The notes under the pieces are model-generated. The model saw only the letters and a program-made list of their open reading frames with translations, did not search any database and was not told the origin of the DNA. A stretch of 64,000 nt of DNA from positions 620,001 through 684,000 of the forward strand of contig NZ_JAGIOG010000001.1 in assembly GCF_017876595.1 (NCBI RefSeq), in the 5' to 3' direction. The position numbers were made by a program, and so were the translations under genes. Of this stretch, positions 33,385 to 41,594 are shown piece after piece. This DNA comes from Aeromicrobium fastidiosum (GTDB taxonomy: Bacteria > Actinomycetota > Actinomycetes > Propionibacteriales > Nocardioidaceae). Within the stretch, counting starts at the first letter, position 1; each line of letters opens with the position of its first letter.

Positions 33385-34756
33385 ATGACCGACCAGGCTT
33401 CAGCACCGTCCGACGCACCTGACGAGCAGCTCGAGCGCTCCATCACGGGCCGGCTGCTGTTCTTCTACGTGCTGGGAGACGTGCTCGGATCGGGCATCTA
33501 CGCGCTGATCGGCGTCATGGCCTTCACGGTCGGTGGTGCCTTCTGGCTGTCGTTCGTCGTCGGCGTCACCATCGCCCTGCTGACGGGCTTCGCCTACGCC
33601 GAGCTGATCACGAAGTACCCGCAGGCCGCGGGCGCCGCGCTCTACACGCACAAGGCCTTCGGCAGCCGCCCGCTCACGTTCCTCGTGACGTTCTGCCTGC
33701 TGGCCGCGACGATCGCCGCCGCCGGCACGCTGGCTCGGGTGTTCGGCGGCACCTACTTCAAGGAGTTCGTCGACGGCGTCCCGGTCGCCCTCGTCGGCAT
33801 CGGGTTCATCGTCGTCCTGTCGCTGCTCAACTTTCGCGGCATCACCGAGTCGGTGTGGGCCAACATGATCATGACCCTGGTCGAGACGACGGGGCTGCTG
33901 ATCATCCTGGTCGTCGGCGGGACGGTGCTCGCCAACGGCGATGCCGACCTGACGACGCCGTTCGACCTCAACGACGGCAACCCCCGCCCTCGTGGTGCTG
34001 AGCGGGGTCGCCCTGGCGTTCTTCGCGATGACGGGCTTCGAGAACGCCGCCAACATCGCCGAGGAGACCCGCGACCCGAGCACGGTCTTCCCGAAGGCGC
34101 TGCTCGGCGGCATGGCACTGGCGGGCGTCCTCTACATGGTCATCGCGTTCATCGCCGCGATGGTCGCCCCGATGGCCGACCTGACGGCCGGCGACGGCGA
34201 GAAGGGCAGCCTGCTGACCGTCGTGCAGGCCGGCCCACTGGCCATCCCCGAGCTGGTGTTCTCGGCCATCGCGCTGGTCGCCGTCACCAACACGACCCTC
34301 GTCTCGCTCGTCGCCCAGTCGCGGATCATGTACGGGATGGCCAAGCAGGGCATCGTCCCGCGCGTGTTCGCCAAGACCCACGCCACGCGTCGCACGCCCT
34401 GGGTCTCGATCGTCTTCACCGCAAGCCTCGTGTGCCTGCTGCTCGTCATCGCGGACGTCGACCGGCTCGCGACCGTCACGGTGCTGTTCCTGATCGTGGT
34501 CTACGGCATGGTGTGCCTCGCGGCACTCAAGCTGCGGTCGTCGCGCGTCGAGCACCGCCACTACACGGCCCCGACCGCCCTGCTGGTGACCGGCGTCATC
34601 GCCAACGCCGCGATCCTCGTCTACACGATGATCGACGACCCCGGGTCGATCGTGTGGTGCGGCGGCATCCTCGCGATCGGGGTCGTCCTCTACTTCGTCA
34701 ACAACGCCGTCATGAAGGGCGCGCCGCCCGTCGACGCCGCCGACCTCACCGCCTGA
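33385..34756 (+). pseudogene. APC-family amino acid permease, frameshifted
   Basis: An amino acid/polyamine permease (LeuT-fold, about 12 TMs) broken by a frameshift. The first part runs from ATG 33385, with F-Y-V-L-G-D-V-L-G-S-G-I-Y-A-L-I-G in TM1, to about 33985. The second continues in the +1 frame as A-L-V-V-L-S-G-V-A-L-A-F-F-A-M-T-G-F-E-N to the stop at 34756. The switch falls in a run of five C at 33981-33985; removing one C restores D-G-N-P-A-L-V-V-L-S and a normal length of about 456 residues. The rest is well conserved, so the change is either very recent or a sequencing error. Confidence 0.85.
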
Positions 34757-34809
34757 CCGATCACTCGGCCTCACCCGAGACTCTGCTCCACCGAAGAAGG
34801 GGACACACC

Positions 34810-35274
34810 ATGCACGTCATCATCGCCACCGACGGCTCCAAGCAGTCGCTCCAGGCGGCCCGCTACCTGCGGTCGGTCGCCGACCCCGAGTCCATCACCT
34901 CGGTCAGCGTGCTCGCCGTGGTCAGCCCGCTGGCCGCCGTGCCGTTCGCGACCGAGAGCGACAGCGGCCACAAGGACATCGAGGACCTGTCGTTCCGCAC
35001 CGCGGCCCAGGCCGCGACCGCCCAGGTCGCCGCAGAGCTCGACGGCTGGGGACCCAAGATCAGCCAGCAGATCCGCAGCGGATCGCCCGCCTCGGAGATC
35101 CTCAAGGCGGCGAAGGCCAAGGACACGGGTCTGATCGTCGTCGCCAGCCAGAGCTCGCGCGCCAGCGCCGTGCTGATGGGATCGGTCGCCCACCGCGTGC
35201 TGAACCAGGCGACCTGCCCCGTGCTGGTCGTCCGCCCCGGGGCCAAGCCCAAGAAGGTGGTGCGCAAGAAGTAG
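34810..35274 (+). CDS. Universal stress protein (UspA family)
   Basis: A 154-residue UspA-fold protein: M-H-V-I-I-A-T-D-G-S-K-Q-S at the start and G-S-V-A-H-R-V-L-N-Q-A-T-C-P-V-L-V-V near the end. The usual G-x2-G-x9-G(S/T) ATP motif is only partly kept, with S-S-R-A-S replacing the first glycines, so ATP binding is doubtful. A basic tail (K-P-K-K-V-V-R-K-K) follows. It lies 53 bp after the permease with its own aagaagggg ribosome site. Single Usp domains next to permeases are common in this family. Confidence 0.88.
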   Translation: MHVIIATDGSKQSLQAARYLRSVADPESITSVSVLAVVSPLAAVPFATESDSGHKDIEDLSFRTAAQAATAQVAAELDGWGPKISQQIRSGSPASEILKAAKAKDTGLIVVASQSSRASAVLMGSVAHRVLNQATCPVLVVRPGAKPKKVVRKK

Positions 35275-35334
35275 CCTCTCGAGGCCGGACGTCGACGGGC
35301 GACCAGATCACCACCACACAGACGAGGAATCCTG

Positions 35335-35748
35335 ATGAGCTGGATCGGACCCGCGGCCAAGAAGGCCGTCAAGTACGGGCCCCAGGCCAAGATCGCCTGG
35401 GACAAGGCTGGGCGGCCCGCTGCCGAGATCGCGGCCAAGAAGGCGCAGACCCAGCTGCAGCGCCGCAAGGCGTTCGCCAAGGCGGCGACCGTGGTCGAGG
35501 GCTCGGTCATCCGCCTGATCCACGCCGGCGAGCCCGTCCACGTCGTGCTGGCCCACGGCGAGCCGGTCGAGGCCTACCCGCCGGTCGACGTCGAGCTGCC
35601 CGTGCTGCTGAAGGACGCCGATCTCACCGCCGCCGTGACGTCCGAGGACCACGAGGCCAGGCGGGTCAAGGCCCGGGTCGCACGGGCCCGGAGTCGGGGT
35701 CGGGGTCGGGGTCGACTGACGTCGTCCGACGAGGCGACGGGCGACTGA
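35335..35748 (+). CDS. Hypothetical basic protein
   Basis: A 137-residue protein that I do not recognise. It begins M-S-W-I-G-P-A-A-K-K-A-V-K-Y-G-P and is Lys/Ala-rich over residues 8-55. The centre (E-G-S-V-I-R-L-I-H-A-G-E-P-V-H-V-V-L-A-H-G-E) looks like a short beta-rich domain. The C-terminus is Arg-Gly alternating (S-R-G-R-G-R-G-R), made by a ggggtc microsatellite. No signal peptide or TM segment is present. The start follows gacgaggaatcct. It lies between the stress protein and the cobG-like gene. Confidence 0.6.
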   Translation: MSWIGPAAKKAVKYGPQAKIAWDKAGRPAAEIAAKKAQTQLQRRKAFAKAATVVEGSVIRLIHAGEPVHVVLAHGEPVEAYPPVDVELPVLLKDADLTAAVTSEDHEARRVKARVARARSRGRGRGRLTSSDEATGD

Positions 35749-35782
35749 CCCACCGTTCGCCGTCGCGTGAAATCATGACCGG

Positions 35783-36661
35783 ATGACCTCGCGCACGCAC
35801 GCCGACCGCTGCCCCGGGGTGTTCCGCCCGTGGATCGCGGCCGACGGCGCGATCGTGCGGTTGCGACTGGTCGGTGGCGTGCTGCCTTCTTCCGCGCTGA
35901 GGACGCTGATCGGCATCGCCGAGGAGCACGCCGACGGCACCGTGCTGATGACCAAGCGCACCAACCTGCAGCTGCGCGGCATCCAGCACGACGACGGCTG
36001 CGTGCCGCCCTCGCTGGTCGATGCGCTGACCGAGGCCGGCTTCCTGCCGTCGCCCAGCCACGAGCTGGTGCGCAACGTCATGGTGTCGCCGCTGACCGGA
36101 CGCATCGGGGGCCAGGCCGACCTCCGTGGCGTCGCCCTCGAGCTCGACCGGCTGCTGTGCGCCGAGGCAGATCTGGCGCGCCTCGCCGGACGGTTCCTGT
36201 TCGTGCTCGACGACGGCCGTGGCGACGTCGGGCACCGCAGCCTCGACCTCGGGCTGACCGCCACCGACGCCGCGCACGTCCAGCTGCGCATCGGCACGAC
36301 CCTGTGGGGGCCCGTCGTCCCCATCGACGACGCCCCGGCGGCCCTCGTCGACCTCGCCCTGCGATTCGTCGCGGCGGCCGGCTCGGGCGACACCGCGGCG
36401 TGGCACGTCGACGAGCTGCCCCGGCACGGTGCCGAGCTCGTCGCGGAGCCGCACGCCCGGGACGCACGCACCCACGTCCGTTCGCTCCCCCTGCCGCACG
36501 GCATGATCGCCCAGGACGACGGCACCGAAGCCATCCACCTGGACGTCCCCGACGGCCTGCTGACCCGCGGGCTCGTCGACGCCATGGCCCAGCACTGGGC
36601 CGACGAGGTCGTCGTGACCCCGTGGCGCAGCATCATCATCCCCGACCTGGAGACCGAGTGA
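35783..36661 (+). CDS. CobG-like protein lacking the Fe-S ligand region
   Basis: A 292-residue protein like the N-terminal part of precorrin-3B synthase CobG and nitrite/sulfite reductases: R-C-P-G-V-F-R-P-W-I at the start, T-K-R-T-N-L-Q-L-R-G-I near residue 55, and V-V-V-T-P-W-R-S-I-I-I at the end. In CobG the T-P-W-R segment is followed by about 80-100 residues holding the C-x5-C and C-x3-C ligands of the 4Fe-4S/sirohaem site; here the protein stops there, at a GTGA overlap with cobH. Only three scattered cysteines remain. Its genomic place is that of cobG, but monooxygenase activity is doubtful. Confidence 0.75.
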   Translation: MTSRTHADRCPGVFRPWIAADGAIVRLRLVGGVLPSSALRTLIGIAEEHADGTVLMTKRTNLQLRGIQHDDGCVPPSLVDALTEAGFLPSPSHELVRNVMVSPLTGRIGGQADLRGVALELDRLLCAEADLARLAGRFLFVLDDGRGDVGHRSLDLGLTATDAAHVQLRIGTTLWGPVVPIDDAPAALVDLALRFVAAAGSGDTAAWHVDELPRHGAELVAEPHARDARTHVRSLPLPHGMIAQDDGTEAIHLDVPDGLLTRGLVDAMAQHWADEVVVTPWRSIIIPDLETE

Positions 36662-37323
36662 ACCTCACACGACCGTCGCGCCACTTCGACTACGTCGACG
36701 ACGGCGGCGCCATCTACGTCGACTCCTTCGCCACGATCCGCGCCGAGGCCGATCTGACGCACCTGCCGGCCGACGCCGAGAAGGTCGCCGTGCGCATGGT
36801 GCATGCCTGCGGCCAGGTCGACCTCACCGCCGATCTCGTGATCCACGACCGTCTCGTGACCGCCGCCCGCGGCGCCCTGCAGGCGGGTGCCCCGATCATC
36901 ACGGACGCCACGATGGTCGCGTCCGGCGTCACCCGCGCCCGGCTGCCCAAGGACAACGAGGTCATGTGCTTCCTGCGCGACGAACGCGTTCCGGGGCTCG
37001 CTGCGGCATGGAGCACCACTCGCTCGGCCGCCGCGGTCTCGCTCTGGGAGGAGCACATGGAGGGTGCCGTGGTCGCGTTCGGCAACGCCCCGACCGCACT
37101 GTTCCACCTGCTCGAGATGCTGCTCGACGGCGCTCCCCGACCCGCAGCGATCATCGGCACGCCGGTCGGGTTCATCGGGGCGCGGGAGTCCAAGGACGCC
37201 CTCGCGGCGCTCACGGAGGTGCAGGCCGACCTCGACATCCCGTTCCTGACGGTGCGCGGACGCCGCGGCGGATCGGCGATGGCCGCCTCGGCGATCAACG
37301 CCCTCGCCCAGGAGAAGGAGTGA
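36658..37323 (+). CDS. cobH: Precorrin-8X methylmutase CobH
   Basis: A 221-residue enzyme that moves the C11 methyl group to C12, converting precorrin-8X to hydrogenobyrinate. The catalytic histidine is in A-V-R-M-V-H-A-C-G-Q-V-D near residue 43. I-I-T-D-A-T-M-V-A-S-G-V and G-A-R-E-S-K-D-A-L are conserved family stretches. It starts with GTG overlapping the stop of the cobG-like gene, and its own stop overlaps the GTG of cobIJ, so the three genes are translationally coupled. Confidence 0.94.
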   Translation: MNLTRPSRHFDYVDDGGAIYVDSFATIRAEADLTHLPADAEKVAVRMVHACGQVDLTADLVIHDRLVTAARGALQAGAPIITDATMVASGVTRARLPKDNEVMCFLRDERVPGLAAAWSTTRSAAAVSLWEEHMEGAVVAFGNAPTALFHLLEMLLDGAPRPAAIIGTPVGFIGARESKDALAALTEVQADLDIPFLTVRGRRGGSAMAASAINALAQEKE

Positions 37324-38858
37324 GCGGCGCGCCCGGTCGCCTCTGGGGCGTCGGGCTCGGCCCGGGCGACCCTGAGCTCATCACGCTGAAGGCCGCGCGG
37401 CTCATCGAGTCGGCCGACGTCATCGCGTACCACCAGGGCGTCGGCAAGCAGTCGAACGCGCGTCGCATCGCGGTCGGGCTGTTCCCGGACGGCGTCGTCG
37501 AGGAGGTGCTGCAGTACCCCGTCACGACCGGCACCACCGACCACCCCGGCGGCTATGCCGGCGCGATGGCCGAGTTCTACGAGGAGTGCGCCGCCCGGCT
37601 CGGGGCGCACCTCGAGGCGGGACGCGACGTCGTGATCCTGGCCGAGGGCGATCCGCTGTTCTACGGCTCCTACATGTACATGCACGACCGGCTCGCCGAC
37701 CGGTTCGAGACCGAGGTCGTGCCCGGCGTGCCGGCCTTCGCCGCCGCGACCGCGGCCGTCGCCTCGCCGCTCGTGCGCCTGACGGACGTGCTGACGATCC
37801 TGCCCGGGACGCTGCCGGAGCCCGAGCTCGCGCGTCGTCTCGCCGACACCGACGGTGCCATCATCATGAAGCTCGGCCGCACGTTCCCGGCCGTCGTCTC
37901 CGCGCTGCGCCAGGCCGGACGCCTCGACGGGGCGCTCTACGTCGAACGCGCATCGATGCCCGAGCAGCGGTGGATGCCGGTCGCCGACGTCGACCCGACC
38001 TCGGTGCCGTACTTCTCGCTGATCGTGGTGCCGGGTGACACCAAGCCGCGCCCGCGGGGACGGGAGAATCGGGATTCATCCGCGCCGGCGCGGACAAACC
38101 TCGATTCTCTCGTCGCCCCCGTGGCCGAGGTGCTGGTCGTCGGGCTGGGTCCCGGCCCCGACCGCTGGATCACCCCCGAGGTCGCCGACGCGCTGGCCGA
38201 CGTCCAGCACGTCGTCGGCTATGCGCCGTACGTCGACCGCGTGCCGCAACGCGAAGGGCTGACCCGTCACGCCTCGGGCAACACCGTCGAGGTCGACCGT
38301 GCCCGCCTGGCCCTCGACCTCGCCCTGGCCGGCGAGCGCGTCGCGGTCGTCTCGGGCGGCGACGCCGGCATCTTCGGCATGGCCGCGGCCGTCTTCGAGG
38401 CCGCCGCCGACGACGTCTACGCCGACGTGCCCATCCGCGTCCTGCCCGGGCTGTCGGCCGTCCAGGTCGTCGCTGCGCGCGCCGGTGCGCCGATCGGGGG
38501 CGACTTCGCGGTCATGAGCCTGTCCGACCGGCTCAAGCCGTGGTCGGTCATCGAGCAGCGCCTGCGGGCCGTCGCCGAGGCCGATCTCGTGCTGGCCGTC
38601 TACAACCCGCGGTCGAGGTCGCGCACGACCCAGGTCGCCGACATGCAGCGCATCCTGCTCGAGCACCGCGACCCCGGCACCGTCGTCGTGGTGGGGCGGG
38701 ACGTCGGCCGCGCCGAGGAGTCGTTGCTCGTGACGACGCTCGGCGAGCTCGACCCCGAGTCGATCGACATGAAGTGCCTGGTGATGGTCGGTGCCGGCGG
38801 CACGCGGGTCACGGCTGCCGGTCAGGCGTGGACGCCGCGCTCGGTCGAGGGCGACTGA
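37320..38858 (+). CDS. cobIJ: CobI-CobJ fusion methyltransferase
   Basis: A 512-residue fusion of two SAM-dependent methylases. Residues 1-240 are CobI (precorrin-2 C20-methyltransferase: W-G-V-G-L-G-P-G-D-P-E-L-I-T, I-L-A-E-G-D-P-L-F-Y-G-S). Residues 264-512 are CobJ (precorrin-3B C17-methyltransferase: V-V-G-L-G-P-G-P-D-R-W-I-T, V-V-S-G-G-D-A-G-I-F-G-M, A-V-Y-N-P-R-S-R-S-R). CobIJ fusions are known in actinobacteria. The 18-residue linker is encoded by a palindromic element (38064-38109). The GTG start overlaps the cobH stop. Confidence 0.94.
   Translation: MSGAPGRLWGVGLGPGDPELITLKAARLIESADVIAYHQGVGKQSNARRIAVGLFPDGVVEEVLQYPVTTGTTDHPGGYAGAMAEFYEECAARLGAHLEAGRDVVILAEGDPLFYGSYMYMHDRLADRFETEVVPGVPAFAAATAAVASPLVRLTDVLTILPGTLPEPELARRLADTDGAIIMKLGRTFPAVVSALRQAGRLDGALYVERASMPEQRWMPVADVDPTSVPYFSLIVVPGDTKPRPRGRENRDSSAPARTNLDSLVAPVAEVLVVGLGPGPDRWITPEVADALADVQHVVGYAPYVDRVPQREGLTRHASGNTVEVDRARLALDLALAGERVAVVSGGDAGIFGMAAAVFEAAADDVYADVPIRVLPGLSAVQVVAARAGAPIGGDFAVMSLSDRLKPWSVIEQRLRAVAEADLVLAVYNPRSRSRTTQVADMQRILLEHRDPGTVVVVGRDVGRAEESLLVTTLGELDPESIDMKCLVMVGAGGTRVTAAGQAWTPRSVEGD
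38064..38109. repeat. Nested palindrome encoding the CobI-CobJ linker
   Basis: Outer arms gagaatcg (38064-38071) and cgattctc (38102-38109) flank a perfect 16-bp palindrome, tccgcgccggcgcgga (38079-38094). The element falls in the inter-domain linker of cobIJ and is read through in frame. It resembles an inserted palindromic repeat rather than protein-driven sequence. Confidence 0.7.
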
Positions 38859-38876
38859 GCCGTTGGCGACTGGCCC

Positions 38877-39623
38877 TCAGCGGCCGAGCAGCCTGCGCCA
38901 CCGCCGCAGCACGCCCCACACCGTGACCTTCCACATCGCCTCGGCGACGATCCCGCGGCTCATCTTGGACTGGCCGAGCTCGCGCTCCCGGAAGGTGATC
39001 GGGTGCTCGACGATCGTGCCGCCCGCGTCGAGCACCCGCAGCGTCATGTCGACCTGGAAGCAGTAACCCTTCGAGTCGACGCCGGTCAGGTCGATGTGGC
39101 GCAGAACGTCGGAGCGGTAGACGCGGAATCCCGCGGTCGCGTCCCTGACGTGGATGCCGAGCATGAGCCGCGCGTAGGCGTTGCCGCCGCGGCTCAGCAG
39201 CTGCCGGCTGCGGGGCCAGTCGACGACGGCCCCGCCCGGCACCCAGCGTGAGCCGATGACCAGGGAACCGTCCGCCCCGAGGTGCTCGACCATGGCCGGC
39301 AACGACTCGGGAGCGTGCGACCCGTCGGCGTCCATCTCGACCAGCAGGTCGAAGTCGCGCTCGAGACCCCAGGCGAAGCCCGTCAGGTAGGCCGATCCGA
39401 GACCCAGCTTGCCCGTGCGGTGCAGCACGTCGACCCGGTCGTCGACCGCGGCGATCGCCTCGACGACGTCGCCCGTGCCGTCAGGGCTGCCGTCGTCGAC
39501 GACCAGGACCCGGTGGTCGGGGGACGCTGCGAGGGTCCGCTCGACGATGCCGACGATGTTGTCTCGCTCGTCGTAGGTCGGGATGATGACCAGGATCCGT
39601 GGCCGCTGCATCCGACCCATCAT
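38877..39623 (-). CDS. Polyprenol-phosphate mannosyltransferase (Ppm1/DPM1-like)
   Basis: A 248-residue GT2 glycosyltransferase. It has I-I-P-T-Y-D-E-R-D-N-I near the start, V-V-D-D-G-S-P-D-G-T, the catalytic D-x-D in E-M-D-A-D-G-S-H, and the DPM1 hallmarks A-T-A-G-F-R-V-Y-R and F-R-E-R-E-L-G-Q-S-K-M-S. It transfers mannose from GDP-mannose to polyprenyl phosphate at the inner membrane face, supplying mannosyl donors for lipoglycans and glycoproteins. No C-terminal TM segment is present. An alternative start is the ATG at 39611. It converges on cobIJ. Confidence 0.88.
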   Translation of the reverse strand: MMGRMQRPRILVIIPTYDERDNIVGIVERTLAASPDHRVLVVDDGSPDGTGDVVEAIAAVDDRVDVLHRTGKLGLGSAYLTGFAWGLERDFDLLVEMDADGSHAPESLPAMVEHLGADGSLVIGSRWVPGGAVVDWPRSRQLLSRGGNAYARLMLGIHVRDATAGFRVYRSDVLRHIDLTGVDSKGYCFQVDMTLRVLDAGGTIVEHPITFRERELGQSKMSRGIVAEAMWKVTVWGVLRRWRRLLGR

Positions 39624-39642
39624 GCCGCAGGACGGGTGCAGG

Positions 39643-40680
39643 TCAGGCGGTCGGGTCGTCGCCGACCTTGACCAGCAGCTTGCCGAAGTTCTTGCCCGTC
39701 AGCAGTCCGAAGAACGCCTCGGGTGCGTTCTCGATGCCCTCCACGACGTCCTCCTTGTACTGCAGCGAGCCGTCGGCGATCCACGCCGCGGCGTCGCGCT
39801 GGAAGTCCTTGTAGTGAGTCTTGACGAACTCGTTCTGGATGAAGCCGCGCACCGTGATGCTCTTGGTCAGGATCGACTGCATGAGCCGCGACGTGCGGTC
39901 GGGCCCCGCGGGCAGCTCGGTCTCGTTGTAGTGGGCGACGAGACCGCACACCGGCACGCGGGCGTAGGTGTTGAGGCGCGGCAGCACGGCGTCCCAGACG
40001 TGGCCGCCGACGTTCTCGAAGTAGACGTCGATGCCGTCGGGCACGACTGCCTTGAGATCGTCCTTGAACGTCGGCGAGCGGTGGTCGAGGGCCTCGTCAA
40101 AGCCGAGCTCGCGCAGGAAGGCGACCTTCTCGGGTCCACCGGCGATGCCGACGGCGCGGGCGCCCTTGATGCGCGCGATCTGTCCGACCGCCGAGCCGAC
40201 CGGCCCGGCGGCGGCCGCCACGACGACGGTCTCGCCGGGCTGCGGGCGGCCGATCTCGAGGAGTCCTGCATAGGCCGTGAATCCCGGCATGCCGAGCACG
40301 CCGACCGCGGTCGAGATGGGGGCGCGGGACGGGTCGAGCTTGCGCACCTGGTTGGCCGGCAGCACGCCGTGGGTCTGCCAGCCGAGGCCGCACAGCACGA
40401 TGTCGCCGGGCACCAGCGACGGATCGCGCGACTCGACGACCTCGGCGACGGTGCCGCCCTCCATGACGGCGCCGACCTCGACGGGCGCGGCGTACGACTT
40501 GGCGTCGTTCATGCGTCCGCGCATGTAGGGGTCGAGCGACAGGTAGATCGTGCGGAGCAGCACCTCGCCGTCGGCGGGCTGCGGCACGGGTGCCGTCTCG
40601 ATCGTGAAGTTCTCGGCGGTGGGCTCGCCGTGGGGACGAGAGGCGAGCAGGACGCGGGTGTTCAGCGTGGTGTCAGTCAT
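39643..40680 (-). CDS. NADP-dependent oxidoreductase (CurA/PTGR-like MDR)
   Basis: A 345-residue zinc-free medium-chain dehydrogenase of the leukotriene B4 12-hydroxydehydrogenase/CurA type. Landmarks are L-S-L-D-P-Y-M-R-G-R-M near residue 50, G-M-P-G-F-T-A-Y-A-G-L, the NADPH motif A-A-A-A-G-P-V-G-S-A-V-G-Q-I-A, and F-E-N-V-G-G-H-V-W-D. It reduces activated C=C bonds in enones or enals. It starts at ATG 40680, divergent from the SCO6745-like gene at 40738 with 57 bp between. The natural substrate is unknown. Confidence 0.9.
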   Translation of the reverse strand: MTDTTLNTRVLLASRPHGEPTAENFTIETAPVPQPADGEVLLRTIYLSLDPYMRGRMNDAKSYAAPVEVGAVMEGGTVAEVVESRDPSLVPGDIVLCGLGWQTHGVLPANQVRKLDPSRAPISTAVGVLGMPGFTAYAGLLEIGRPQPGETVVVAAAAGPVGSAVGQIARIKGARAVGIAGGPEKVAFLRELGFDEALDHRSPTFKDDLKAVVPDGIDVYFENVGGHVWDAVLPRLNTYARVPVCGLVAHYNETELPAGPDRTSRLMQSILTKSITVRGFIQNEFVKTHYKDFQRDAAAWIADGSLQYKEDVVEGIENAPEAFFGLLTGKNFGKLLVKVGDDPTA

Positions 40681-40737
40681 CGCTCTCGACAGTACCCACC
40701 GGTCCTCGCGCGGGCCGGTGCGGGCGACACTGGGGGC

Positions 40738-41574
40738 ATGACTCAGAACAGGGCGTTCTGGCGCTCGATCGAGGCAGTTCACGACGTCGTCTACTTCGCG
40801 CCCGATGCGAAGCAGCGCTACGAGGCCCTCGGCCTGAAGGGCTACTGGATGGGCTACGTGGCGTCGCGGTCGGCCGCGCTCGGCACACCGTCGCCGACGA
40901 CCGTCACGGCCCTGTTCCACGGCTTCGCCCCGGCGCTGGTCCGGCGGGCGCTGCCGGACGCCTGGGAGCGTGCGACGCCGGCGGACGTCCTGGAGGCCCG
41001 GCTGACGATCGCCCGCGACGCCTTGGCTCCTGTCCTGGACGGGGTCGACGTCGACCGGGTGGCCCGCGAGCTCGAGCAGGTCGTCGCGGGCCTCGACTTC
41101 GCCGGCAAGCCGCTCGCCGCGGCGCACGCCGACGTCCCCGCGCCGGGCGACGAGGTCGGACGCCTCTGGCACGCGGCGACGGTCGTGCGGGAGTACCGCG
41201 GCGACTGCCACGTCGCGGTGCTGACCGCCGCCGGGCTCGACGGTGCCTCCGCCAACGCCCTGGCCGTCGCGGCGGGGCTCGCCCCGGCCGAGCAGCGCAC
41301 CGTCCGGGGCTGGACCGAGGAGGAGTGGGACGACGCGGTCAGCCGCCTCGGCACCCGCGGCTGGGTCGACTCGACCGGCGCGCTGACCGACACCGGACGG
41401 TCGGCGCGCGCCCAGATCGAGGACACCACGGACCGGGTCTGCGCCGCGGGCCTCGACCGTCACGCGACGGGACGTGCCATCACGGTCGAGGCGGCGCTGA
41501 CCGGCATCGCCCGCAACCTCGACCACGCCGGTGCCGTGCCGTATCCCAACCCCACCGCCGTCCCCCGCCCCTGA
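40738..41574 (+). CDS. SCO6745-family protein (first of tandem pair)
   Basis: A 278-residue protein of the actinobacterial SCO6745-like family. It begins with F-W-R-S-I-E-A-V-H-D-V-V-Y-F and K-G-Y-W-M-G-Y-V-A-S-R-S-A-A-L-G, a family signature. The C-terminal third (residues 170-245: R-G-W-T-E-E-E-W-D, L-G-T-R-G-W-V-D) resembles a winged helix. No biochemical role is known to me. It is followed after 20 bp by a close paralogue, so the two arose by tandem duplication. Confidence 0.75.
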   Translation: MTQNRAFWRSIEAVHDVVYFAPDAKQRYEALGLKGYWMGYVASRSAALGTPSPTTVTALFHGFAPALVRRALPDAWERATPADVLEARLTIARDALAPVLDGVDVDRVARELEQVVAGLDFAGKPLAAAHADVPAPGDEVGRLWHAATVVREYRGDCHVAVLTAAGLDGASANALAVAAGLAPAEQRTVRGWTEEEWDDAVSRLGTRGWVDSTGALTDTGRSARAQIEDTTDRVCAAGLDRHATGRAITVEAALTGIARNLDHAGAVPYPNPTAVPRP

Positions 41575-41594
41575 CGGTGGGCCACACTGGCGGG

